A DNA stretch of 64,000 nt from a bacterium (lineage in GTDB: Bacteria; Armatimonadota; Fimbriimonadia; Fimbriimonadales; Fimbriimonadaceae), in assembly GCA_013823945.1 (NCBI GenBank), contig PNMZ01000006.1, positions 62,001 through 126,000 on the forward strand, read 5' to 3'. The notes beneath the pieces were generated by a model. That model did no database searches and had not been told where the DNA came from. It was given only the letters and a program-made list of their open reading frames with translations. The position numbers and the translations under genes are program-made. Of the stretch, positions 33,004-40,942 are shown one piece after another. Position 1 is the stretch's first letter. The number at the start of each line of letters is the position of its first letter.

Positions 33004-34248
33004 TTAATTGATTCGAAGGAAGCTCCCGTCTGGAAGGAGGAGCTTCAGGTTTACGGTGTAATAATCACGTATCGTCGTCGTCTCCTCCTCGGACATGTTT
33101 TCGACGACCGTGTTGGCCATCCTGACGCTCGACCCCTTGACGAGGTGCTGTTGGGAGCCCTCGCCGATGTAGGAGTCGATCATCCCGCTCGTCAAGAGCT
33201 GAACGAGATGTCCTTTATGAAGTGGTGCCGGGGCGACCGGCTCATATACAGGCAGACGCATCTCTTCTCCGATGATGCGCGATACCAGGCTACTCTTCTC
33301 ATGAAGAGCCAAGACCTCTTTCTCTGTGATCGGGCCGATGCGGAATTGGAACAGTTGCTCGACCGGCACGGCAGGGACGTGATAGACCGTGTTTGAGAGA
33401 CCGAGATCTGGCATAGGCTCGTCGTTCGTCCCATATCGATGCTGGAGCCACTGGTTGACGACCGTTGCGTCATACTCGGCCTTTCGTTGACGGCGTGTAC
33501 CGGTGATGAGAATCCGGTTGTTTTCATCGTCCGGGATGTTGTGGAAGACGACACGCTCGAACGAGGTATACAGGTAATGCAAGAACGGCTTATCCATCAG
33601 CTGTCGATTCGTGAGGAACAAGAGGATGCCCTCAGGAGCGAGCAACTTGTACGTCTGTTGGAGATAAGAAAGCTCCAATCGTTGAAGCGATGTCTCAAGG
33701 TCATGCTCGTTGATTCGTTTCTTCTCGGCGCGGGCGAGCTTGGCGATCTCTTTCTCCAACTCCTCGGCCTCGAGCTTGATCCGGGCCTCTTTCTCTTCCG
33801 CGCTCTCCTCGATACCAAGGTCGATACCGATTGTATCGTCTATATCAAGGTTCTCGGTGTTCTTTAGAAGGAGCTGACGCTTTGCACGTGATTCGAAATC
33901 AGGGAGCCGGATATGTGTATCGGTAAGACGATACTCATCATAGACATACTCACTGACCTCGGGGGAGACGAATGCGAGCGGGAACGATGCAAGCGTGATC
34001 TTCGCCTGCGTCGAGATGATCGTATGGCCGCTGACAACTCTCTCATAGCGTTTCTCTTCCGTAACCTCATCTCCGACCATATATCGCAAAATATGCTCAT
34101 CGTTGGCCGTGAGGCGGAGCAAGGGCTCGCCATGGCCAGTGCGGAAAGAGCGAGAAGCGATGTCGAGCATGTTGAGCGGCTCCTCCGGAATACGGAGCAT
34201 CCGACGCAACAGCGGATAAAAGTCTTCGGGAAGTCTCGTCATCTTCAT
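33004..34248 (-). CDS. DUF6094-like protein (degenerate methyltransferase fold?)
   Basis: 414 aa. The C-terminal third (APLHKGHLVQLLTSGMIDSYIG, HLVKGSSVR, YYTVNLKLLLPDGS) resembles DUF6094 proteins of Bacillota plasmids, thought to be SAM-dependent methyltransferases. Here a charged coiled coil (about residues 150-190) occupies the middle and I see no NPPY-type catalytic motif, so the enzyme may be inactive or redirected. Overlaps the preceding gene by one base; ends 18 bases before the SNF2 gene. Confidence 0.55.
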   Translation of the reverse strand: MKMTRLPEDFYPLLRRMLRIPEEPLNMLDIASRSFRTGHGEPLLRLTANDEHILRYMVGDEVTEEKRYERVVSGHTIISTQAKITLASFPLAFVSPEVSEYVYDEYRLTDTHIRLPDFESRAKRQLLLKNTENLDIDDTIGIDLGIEESAEEKEARIKLEAEELEKEIAKLARAEKKRINEHDLETSLQRLELSYLQQTYKLLAPEGILLFLTNRQLMDKPFLHYLYTSFERVVFHNIPDDENNRILITGTRRQRKAEYDATVVNQWLQHRYGTNDEPMPDLGLSNTVYHVPAVPVEQLFQFRIGPITEKEVLALHEKSSLVSRIIGEEMRLPVYEPVAPAPLHKGHLVQLLTSGMIDSYIGEGSQQHLVKGSSVRMANTVVENMSEEETTTIRDYYTVNLKLLLPDGSFLRIN

Positions 34249-34655
34249 CAGAGATCACCTCGTCTCAGGCTAGAATGGATTGAAATGTACCCCCAGGCGG
34301 CGCGACATGCACGCATGTACCGCTCACCCTCGACTTCAGTGAAAAGCCCAGAAGGGCGATCTTTATAGAGCGTGACGCTCTTCTTGGGCGCTTCTACTTC
34401 ATTGTCGTAGAGGTAGACGGCCACTGGGGCAGGGAGAAGGAACCCTAAATTCTGTTCACTGACTCTCCCTCTGATCTTCAACATGACCTCCCCTTGCTCA
34501 TCCTTGTGGCGATAGGTCAAGATGAACTCTCTCCCTTTGCGGGCACTCTGAATCGAGTGCCCTTGACGGTTCTGCTCCACGAAATTGCGTAGCGTCATCG
34601 GGTCGACCGGTGAGTCGGGGAAGACTGCCAGGTCAAGAAATAGATTTTGTGACAT
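34248..34655 (-). CDS. Hypothetical protein, 135 aa
   Basis: Unrecognised; ATG 34655 with GAGGAACCCTT. Beta-rich, ends RRGDL just at the next start. Between the ERF-type annealing protein and the DUF6094-like protein. Confidence 0.65.
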   Translation of the reverse strand: MSQNLFLDLAVFPDSPVDPMTLRNFVEQNRQGHSIQSARKGREFILTYRHKDEQGEVMLKIRGRVSEQNLGFLLPAPVAVYLYDNEVEAPKKSVTLYKDRPSGLFTEVEGERYMRACRAAWGYISIHSSLRRGDL

Positions 34656-34681
34656 AAGGGTTCCTCCTCAATATGTGGTTG

Positions 34682-35605
34682 TTAAGCTGGTGTCGCGGCA
34701 TTCTGAGCTTGGGCCGCAGCAGCATTCTGATAAGGCGCCAGAATCTTGACAAGATTTTCATTGATAGTGTGCAAGACTTCCCGCTCGATTAATTCCGGAC
34801 GATTGAAGTCGAGTGGGTTGGATGGGTTCAACTGAGTGTTCAAGTAGTTAAACAATGAATCGTTAGGAATATTGCATTTGCTGAGTTCTTCGACGAGACC
34901 CTTGAAACGTGACGCCTCAGGAGACTCCTGTACGACAGGCTCTGGCTGTTGCATATATGCATGTTGCGGCTGCTGATATTGTGGCGCCTGTTGGTACGGC
35001 GCGACCGGCGCTTGCTGTGGTACTTGTTGTGGTACTTGTTGCGTCTGCCCCATGTGAGGTGGTGGGGTCATCTGATTGGCGTTATAGACCTTATCCATTG
35101 AATGAATCGCTTCAGGATCTTCATTCTCCGCCATCAAACCGAACATACGCATATAGAGATACTTGATTGCGTTGGTCGAGGCAGCGTTGATGCCCTTGTC
35201 CGCCATGTCGAATCCTTGTCCGGATGCATGCGCGAGGATTTCCTCTGCAGGGTTATCGATGTTCACGAATCGATAGGCTTGGCGCTGTGTCGTGAGGCGG
35301 CCATTCACCTGATAATCGATATCTCCAGGGATTTTGAAAATCCCGACCTGTTCAAGGAGCTTCTCGATCGGTGTGATGATGTCCGCCGCGGCGACGCCCT
35401 TGTATCGATCAGAGTTGTCCTCTGATACGACGTTCAAGCTCTTGTGGATGGGACCGATGTTCTTGCGAACGTACATCATCTTCTGATAGATATTCATCTT
35501 CGTGAAATCGATTGAGGCTGCAGCCGACTTTTCTTTATTGACCTCCTTGACGTGCGTCATGTCGTTTGGTTGTTGGTCAACTGGTGAATTGGTTGTTGTA
35601 GCCAT
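34682..35605 (-). CDS. ERF-family single-strand annealing protein
   Basis: Anneals complementary DNA strands in phage recombination. The N-terminal domain has the ERF signature: YKGVAAADIITPIEKLLEQ and a second motif, DMADKGINAASTNAIKYLYM, where ERF proteins read D-x-x-D-K-x-x-x-A-x-T-x-A-x-K-Y. A Gln/Pro-rich linker (about residues 185-225) with a duplicated QQVPQ unit precedes a short C-terminal domain. ATG 35605 has AAAGGGG; an inner ATG at 35560 overlaps the primase stop. Starts within the primase 3' end. Confidence 0.75.
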   Translation of the reverse strand: MATTTNSPVDQQPNDMTHVKEVNKEKSAAASIDFTKMNIYQKMMYVRKNIGPIHKSLNVVSEDNSDRYKGVAAADIITPIEKLLEQVGIFKIPGDIDYQVNGRLTTQRQAYRFVNIDNPAEEILAHASGQGFDMADKGINAASTNAIKYLYMRMFGLMAENEDPEAIHSMDKVYNANQMTPPPHMGQTQQVPQQVPQQAPVAPYQQAPQYQQPQHAYMQQPEPVVQESPEASRFKGLVEELSKCNIPNDSLFNYLNTQLNPSNPLDFNRPELIEREVLHTINENLVKILAPYQNAAAAQAQNAATPA

Positions 35606-36849
35606 GAGTAAGTTCCCCTTTCAGCATTTAGTCTGTGGTCTGCGTGTTCTTTTGATATGATTCTTAAATTAGGGTCCTCGATGCCATCGATTGCAAGGCG
35701 AACAGCCTCGGCCTGACGGATACGAGCCGACGTATAAAGGGAGAGATAGTGATCCACATCGCCCTGCGACTGGCGAATGGCCGCTTCCACCGGATATACA
35801 TGGGCGGGGTAGGTCCGCTCGAGGAAGTAGTTATACAATCGGAAGGGATCATACTCGAGGAGACGACAGGCATCGTCGGCGTCCATCCCTTGGTCCAGGA
35901 GGACGACAGAGACATCAAAACCCTTTGCTTGGGCTCGCTTGATGTCCCTCAGCATTGCCTTCATGCCCGCCTCGTCGCCATCTCGAATGAGTACCAGCCG
36001 TTTGGCTCCGGATGAGCGAAGCATATCTAACTGGCGTTCTGAAAGACCCAACCCCATGCTCGATACGGATTGATGCACACCTGCTCGATGAAGCGAGATG
36101 ACATCAGTCCACCCTTCTGTGATGTAGGCCTCTTTCGTCGAACGTATGGCGATGGTGGCCCGGTCAATCCCGAAAAGATAGTCGTTCTTGATGAAATTCT
36201 TTACCCGATCAAGGTACTTTGGTGGCGGACGCTCGCCTCGGGAGCGAAAGTCCTGTTGCAGTCCTTTCAATTCGTCCGAGGTCAAGGCAAGACGTCCTGT
36301 AAAGGAGACCAAGCGACCACGCTCATCCTTTAACGGGAAGACGATACGGTCATTCAAGTAGGCATAACGCTTTTCCTTGCTGTCACCGAGTCCCAGGCGC
36401 CACGTCTCGATTTCATGGAGTGTGATTCCTCTTGCAAGAAGATAGGAGATCTTTCCGTGGTCAGAGAGAAGATTCTGATGGAACCTCTCTTCTGCGATCA
36501 AGATTCCATCCAAGAATGGATCGAGCTTCACCGGCTTTTTATTATGCGATTGTGGAGGTGTGATCCCATACCAGGAACACATCTCGTCAACGGCCTGCGG
36601 GAACGAGTAGTTACCGAGACCCATGACTGCCGAGATTGCACTCGGAGATTTAATTGTATCATGGTCGGCAGAGCCGGCAAAGCACGTATGGCAAAAAAAA
36701 GTATTTTCTTTGATCTGCATGCTAGGAACCTTGTCTCCATGGAAGGGGCATGCATATGTGCCGTCCGTACCGATAGAGTGTCCATAACGAGAAAAAACGT
36801 CGGCGATGGGCTTTGCATTCAATTCATCGATCAGCTCTTGAGGCACCAT
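35557..36849 (-). CDS. DnaG-type DNA primase
   Basis: Lays RNA primers. Zinc-binding domain with C34/H37 in CPFHGDK and C53/C56 in FFCHTCFAG; RNA polymerase/TOPRIM part with EGWTDVISLHRAG and the metal-binding IRDGDEAGMKA. 430 aa, shorter than cellular DnaG (~600), with no helicase-binding C-terminal domain clearly visible. No DnaB helicase in the window. ATG 36849 follows AAAGGAGTGCCTGGT. Preceded by the first copy of the 35-bp repeat and a terminator. Confidence 0.9.
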   Translation of the reverse strand: MVPQELIDELNAKPIADVFSRYGHSIGTDGTYACPFHGDKVPSMQIKENTFFCHTCFAGSADHDTIKSPSAISAVMGLGNYSFPQAVDEMCSWYGITPPQSHNKKPVKLDPFLDGILIAEERFHQNLLSDHGKISYLLARGITLHEIETWRLGLGDSKEKRYAYLNDRIVFPLKDERGRLVSFTGRLALTSDELKGLQQDFRSRGERPPPKYLDRVKNFIKNDYLFGIDRATIAIRSTKEAYITEGWTDVISLHRAGVHQSVSSMGLGLSERQLDMLRSSGAKRLVLIRDGDEAGMKAMLRDIKRAQAKGFDVSVVLLDQGMDADDACRLLEYDPFRLYNYFLERTYPAHVYPVEAAIRQSQGDVDHYLSLYTSARIRQAEAVRLAIDGIEDPNLRIISKEHADHRLNAERGTYSWLQQPIHQLTNNQTT

Positions 36850-36872
36850 ACCAGGCACTCCTTTCATTTGAT

Positions 36873-36907
36873 AAATTCATGACATCCCGGCGGCAGCCGG
36901 AAGAAGA
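36873..36907. repeat. 35-bp dispersed repeat, copy 1
   Basis: Identical over 35 bases to 59470-59504. Contains CCGGC-GGCA-GCCGG, a five-base GC stem with a four-base loop. Placed between a terminator and the primase start. Confidence 0.7.
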
Positions 36908-36910
36908 CAT

Positions 36911-36937
36911 AAAAAAAACCGCATCCTGAGATGCGGT
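36911..36937 (-). terminator. Intrinsic terminator after the Rep-like gene
   Basis: Arms ACCGCAT (36918-36924) and ATGCGGT (36931-36937), followed by eight T on the minus strand. Nine bases after the Rep-like stop. Confidence 0.88.
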
Positions 36938-36945
36938 GCCTAAGA

Positions 36946-38325
36946 TTATTTGATATTTCTCGAGAGATTCATGAGCTCTTGGAAAGTGTTTTGAAGCACG
37001 TCCTCGATCTGCTTCGCATACTTCTTGCGGTTATGGTACATCTCTTGAGGTGGTAGGTTGAAGAATGTCTCGAACATCGTATACGCATCGAGCTGTGAGC
37101 GGCGCAAGTTCTCAGGACGTAGTGTTTGTTGTACAGTCTTCAATTGGTTACGGAGCTGTTCGTTCTCTTTACGGAGCTGTTCGTTCTCGCGTTCGATCCC
37201 ATCCTTCATGTCGATGAGCGCAGTGAGTTGGTCCTTCATCTTGTGAGCTGAGAGCATCTGTGAGAGCTCTTGCAGCCATTTCATATTTGTGCTCAACGTC
37301 TCGGTAATCAAGGCGAGTACCTTAGAATCATCTTCCTTAGCAATATAGTCGAATGCACGGTCTTCGATGTGAATCGAACCCAGACGATAATCGTCTGCAG
37401 GAGCCTCGTGAAGCGGGCTCTGTGACCATGATGGGTGTGGCCCTTCCGGATAGTCTTGTAAAGGCTCTGGGCGCACAGGAGGCGCGACAGGAGCGCTTTG
37501 GGTAGGCTGTTCAATCGTGTCGATTGTGACCTGCTCCCGTTCCTGTACAGGCTTCAACGACCACGGATAGAAAATATTCAATTCAGGGCGCTCTAGACGT
37601 TGGGCTTCGACCGGCTTCAAGTCGACGATTTTTGCTTCTTCCGTTGGATTCGCATCTGGATAATCTTTCTTCGCTTTGTCGATGACAAGTGTTAGCGACT
37701 TGATGTATCGATCAGGGGCATCCACTTCTTTTGCGATGCGCAAGAGACGCTCTTCATAGGCAACAGGGTTAGGGATGTCGAGATATTCGACCATCGGGAC
37801 ATCATTCGCCTCGATCAACGGCCAGCGTTTAGAGTCAGCGATTTTTCGTTCTGCAGATTCAGGGAGTAGCTGGACTTGAATCGGCATGTTCACGAGGTGA
37901 TTCTCCAGCGTTTTTTTCACCTCGCTGCTTTTTCCCCGCAGGCGTTCCTTCATCGCTTCGAAGTCAGCTGAGGACTGTCCTGGGCCTAATACAACAAGGT
38001 CAGGTTGTACGCTATGGAAAGCGAACAAGATACGTTCGAGGGCAGCGTCTAAGAACTTGAAGAAGCGAGCACGCCCTTGCTTGTAGTTCTGATCCTGGAT
38101 AAGTACTCGACTGATCAAACCTTTCGCCTCGTAGAAGTCAATCTTACGGTCGATCGTAGCACGAGAGCAATTCATGCGGTCGGAAGCCGTTTTCGAGATG
38201 TAGCGGAAGTAACCGTTCGGTTGAACGTCGACCGCGGTCTGAATCATGTGGTAGATGAGGTGTTCATCTGCGAAAGTATGTGGTGTGTCTCGGTAAATCT
38301 GCGTTGGTTTTGTTAGGGCAGACAT
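36946..38325 (-). CDS. Winged-helix Rep-like/regulatory protein, 459 aa
   Basis: N-terminal winged helix-turn-helix (FRYISKTASDRMNCSRATID ... FYEAKGLISRV), the kind found in plasmid and phage initiators. Middle part unknown; a proline-rich linker around residues 280-310; then a coiled coil (IERENEQLRKENEQLRNQ) and a helical end. ATG 38325 has GGAGGCCACACTT. The upstream region carries five 12-bp iterons, so it is either a replication initiator or a self-regulating repressor. Possible phage/plasmid replication protein; enzymatic activity is not suggested. Confidence 0.6.
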   Translation of the reverse strand: MSALTKPTQIYRDTPHTFADEHLIYHMIQTAVDVQPNGYFRYISKTASDRMNCSRATIDRKIDFYEAKGLISRVLIQDQNYKQGRARFFKFLDAALERILFAFHSVQPDLVVLGPGQSSADFEAMKERLRGKSSEVKKTLENHLVNMPIQVQLLPESAERKIADSKRWPLIEANDVPMVEYLDIPNPVAYEERLLRIAKEVDAPDRYIKSLTLVIDKAKKDYPDANPTEEAKIVDLKPVEAQRLERPELNIFYPWSLKPVQEREQVTIDTIEQPTQSAPVAPPVRPEPLQDYPEGPHPSWSQSPLHEAPADDYRLGSIHIEDRAFDYIAKEDDSKVLALITETLSTNMKWLQELSQMLSAHKMKDQLTALIDMKDGIERENEQLRKENEQLRNQLKTVQQTLRPENLRRSQLDAYTMFETFFNLPPQEMYHNRKKYAKQIEDVLQNTFQELMNLSRNIK

Positions 38326-38372
38326 AAGTGTGGCCTCCATGGTTTCTAGGTTGAGGTATAGCTCAATACGAT

Positions 38373-38460
38373 TTTAGTACAAGTTTTGGTCCTGAACACG
38401 GTACGAAACTTGATACCAAACTTAGTACCAAACTTAGTACTAAATATTGCACTAATATGT
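38373..38460. repeat. Iteron-like tandem repeats upstream of the Rep-like gene
   Basis: Five head-to-tail 12-bp units start at 38401, 38413, 38425, 38437 and 38449, consensus GTACCAAACTTA, decaying to the right. An inverted related copy lies at 38373-38391 (TTTTAGTACAAGTTTTGGT). Such units are binding sites for initiators or repressors. Confidence 0.75.
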
Positions 38461-38554
38461 TTATACCCTAATCCTAAACCCTAAAACCGAACTATTGCAA
38501 CTTCTTTGTTTTGTTTAAAACACCACGAACACCCCAAAAACCGTAACAAAAGCA

Positions 38555-38584
38555 GAACGAACGGCGTTATAGCGCCGTTCGTTC
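38555..38584. terminator. Perfect 12-bp hairpin
   Basis: Arms GAACGAACGGCG and CGCCGTTCGTTC with loop TTATAG. In the minus direction it is followed by TGCTTTTG, so it may end the UvrD transcript 70 bases after its stop; it could equally be an origin structure. Confidence 0.5.
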
Positions 38585-38655
38585 AATATAGCGTACAAGG
38601 GAATATTTTTATAATTAATACTACGTATTAAAATAATGACATACCCTTGTTCTCC

Positions 38656-40572
38656 TTATTCACGATGATAGTTCTTTAAATGATCAGGAATCTCATCTAA
38701 GAATCGTGATTCTTCATACACTCGCGCCCCGCCACGACCGCTGCGTTTATCACAAAAAGTGAGAGTTAGACTATCTTGAGCACGGGTCGCGGCCACATAA
38801 AATAGGCGCCTTTCTTCTTCGATTTGCTCCCTTGTGACCGAGCGAGCCGATGGAAGAATCCCATCGTTCATGCCTACCACGAACACATGCGGTGATTCAA
38901 GGCCTTTCGAGGCGTGCACGGTCATCATCTGAACACCGAACATGGGTTCGCCTTGTTCATGGAACAAGGCTGAATCTTCGACAAAAGTTTCCAAGGTTGC
39001 TTCCGGGTTTTCAGAGAGATATGAGCGGATGATGTTCGCCAACTCTTGGATGTTTTCCAGTCGATCACTGCCTTCCTTCTCATCGATCGCTTTGTAGTGG
39101 TCCCAAAGACCACTGCGCTCTGCAATCATGTATACGGCGCGGTCAGGCGAGATAAGCGGGATATCTGCTGCGACCATATTGCGAAGCGCCACAAACCCTT
39201 GAACGGCTTTCTTAGCCCTTGCTTTAAGGGGTGTATCATCTAGGTGGGTTAAGACATAAGAGATACTCACTTGATGAGACTTAGCATGGTCTCTAATCTC
39301 TTCTATCGTCTTCTCTCCAATCCCTCGAGAAGGTTTGTTGATGACACGGAGAAGCGCCTCGACGTCATCTGGGCGATAAAGCATCCGCAACCAATACAGG
39401 ATGTCCTTGATCTCCTCACGGTCCTTAAAGGCAGTGCCCTTATGAATGTGATAAGGGAGGTTTAATTTTTGGAAGGCCATCTCTAAACCGGCCGAAAGAT
39501 ATCCCGCCCGATAGAGGATGTAATGGTCTTCCAAAGGAATGCCATGCTTCACGTGGTTGATATGAATCCGTGATGCGACATAAGCCGCCTCCTCGATATC
39601 TGTGTCTGCATGATAGACCGTTATGGGCTCACCAGCCTCACGTGGCGTCGAACAAATCTTATCGAGTCTGTCCTCGTTGTTCGAGACGATATGGTTTCCT
39701 GCCTCGACGATTGTCGATGTCGATCGGTAGTTCTGTTCCAATCGAATCGTACGAAGTTCCGGAAATAGTTCATGAAGATTGAGCATGATTTGCATGTCGG
39801 CATATCGGAATGAATAGATCGACTGCTGATCATCACCGACGGCATAGAAATTTCGGTTAGTGGCCAAGAGCTCAAGCAATCGAAGCTGTGCCGGGTTGGT
39901 GTCTTGAAACTCGTCCGTCATGCAATGGTCAAAGCGATGGCGCCAACGCTGCCCCTGTGGGAGCTCGAGAAAACGGACCGCATTGACGATGATGTCATCA
40001 AAGTCCATCATGTTCTCAGACAGCAAGTATTGTTGATAGCGGGCATACATGTCTGAGTAGACCTGCACAGAGGCCTGGTTTCTAGATGCCTCAGGCGTGA
40101 TCAATTTTGACTTACTATAAGACAAGAAGCGATCGAAATCATCGAGGTCGCTCTCACGGAAGTTGAACTCCTTAAGAATTTGGACCTTGATGTTGCGAGC
40201 CTCATCTTGATCGATGACCACAAAATTGGAACGATGATCCTTCACACCGTAACCGAGGAAACCTGCACCCGCTCGGAGTATACGTATGCAGAGACTATGG
40301 AAAGTGCCCATCCATACCTTCGCCGCATTCGTTTCACCGATTGCAAGGGCGAGCCGCTCACGCATCTCACGACTTGCTTTGTTCGTAAAGGTGGAGACAA
40401 AGATTCTAGAAGGGTCGATTCCAATCTCTACAAGATAGGAGATGCGGATTGTAAGGACTCGCGTTTTTCCTGACCCTGCCCCTGCGATAACAAGACAGGG
40501 ACCGAAGAGATGAAGAGCAGCCTGGTGTTGGTTTGGATTCAATGTGGAAGCAAGTTCCGTTGTCGATTGCAT
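38656..40572 (-). CDS. UvrD/PcrA-type superfamily 1 DNA helicase
   Basis: 3'-5' helicase. Walker A AGAGSGKTRV, TFTNKASREMRER (motif Ia), DEFQDTNPAQLRL (motif II), GDDQQSIYSFRYAD, QNYRSTSTIVEAGN (motif IV) and VAATRAQDSLTLTF. 638 aa, about 90 shorter than PcrA, missing the tail that binds RNA polymerase. ATG 40572 follows AGGAGGACCACCT. Could serve rolling-circle or repair functions of the element. Confidence 0.92.
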   Translation of the reverse strand: MQSTTELASTLNPNQHQAALHLFGPCLVIAGAGSGKTRVLTIRISYLVEIGIDPSRIFVSTFTNKASREMRERLALAIGETNAAKVWMGTFHSLCIRILRAGAGFLGYGVKDHRSNFVVIDQDEARNIKVQILKEFNFRESDLDDFDRFLSYSKSKLITPEASRNQASVQVYSDMYARYQQYLLSENMMDFDDIIVNAVRFLELPQGQRWRHRFDHCMTDEFQDTNPAQLRLLELLATNRNFYAVGDDQQSIYSFRYADMQIMLNLHELFPELRTIRLEQNYRSTSTIVEAGNHIVSNNEDRLDKICSTPREAGEPITVYHADTDIEEAAYVASRIHINHVKHGIPLEDHYILYRAGYLSAGLEMAFQKLNLPYHIHKGTAFKDREEIKDILYWLRMLYRPDDVEALLRVINKPSRGIGEKTIEEIRDHAKSHQVSISYVLTHLDDTPLKARAKKAVQGFVALRNMVAADIPLISPDRAVYMIAERSGLWDHYKAIDEKEGSDRLENIQELANIIRSYLSENPEATLETFVEDSALFHEQGEPMFGVQMMTVHASKGLESPHVFVVGMNDGILPSARSVTREQIEEERRLFYVAATRAQDSLTLTFCDKRSGRGGARVYEESRFLDEIPDHLKNYHRE

Positions 40573-40586
40573 AGGTGGTCCTCCTC

Positions 40587-40898
40587 TCAAGAAAATGGTG
40601 TCAACAAATGAATGCAGTGGTCTTGAATGATTTTCTCTTGTTCTTCTAACTCAGAGAAGCTCGCGAGCGGACCAAGCAAGGGAAGATCAAGGCGCTCAAG
40701 AAATGTATTCGCGTTATTGATTCGCGCCTTACGTTCAGCGCAAAGCCGTGAATGTTGACGACTGGACTCGATTGTCCTCGCCCCAAGTTTGCCCCTTGCG
40801 GTAGCCAATTCTGCGCGTTGTTTTTCTACAAGTTGAATCAATTCGTCATGGGATAAATGGCCAAAGCGTTCTTGAGCCTCGTTGATTAAAGTTGTCAT
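40587..40898 (-). CDS. Coiled-coil protein, 103 aa
   Basis: Helical, heptads at residues 15-35 and 80-95. ATG 40898 follows GAGGAGAATGAC; it sits between the ThyX terminator and the UvrD gene, 14 bases apart. Function unknown. Confidence 0.65.
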   Translation of the reverse strand: MTTLINEAQERFGHLSHDELIQLVEKQRAELATARGKLGARTIESSRQHSRLCAERKARINNANTFLERLDLPLLGPLASFSELEEQEKIIQDHCIHLLTPFS

Positions 40899-40910
40899 GT
40901 CATTCTCCTC

Positions 40911-40937
40911 AAAAGAAAGCCCGCCATCATGGCGGGC
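40911..40937 (-). terminator. Intrinsic terminator after the ThyX-like gene
   Basis: GCCCGCC and GGCGGGC arms (40919-40937), then TTTCTTTTG in the minus direction. Right behind the ThyX-like stop. Confidence 0.85.
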
Positions 40938-40942
40938 CTTAT

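Larger units (their letters stand above)
38326..38655. other. 330-bp intergenic region, candidate origin
   Basis: Apart from the iterons it holds a 12-base perfect hairpin at 38555-38584, an AT-rich stretch (38605-38640) with TAATAC/GTATTA arms, and ACAAGGG...CCCTTGT arms. No gene seen. Iterons plus an AT-rich zone next to a winged-helix protein are the classic arrangement of a plasmid origin. Confidence 0.55.
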
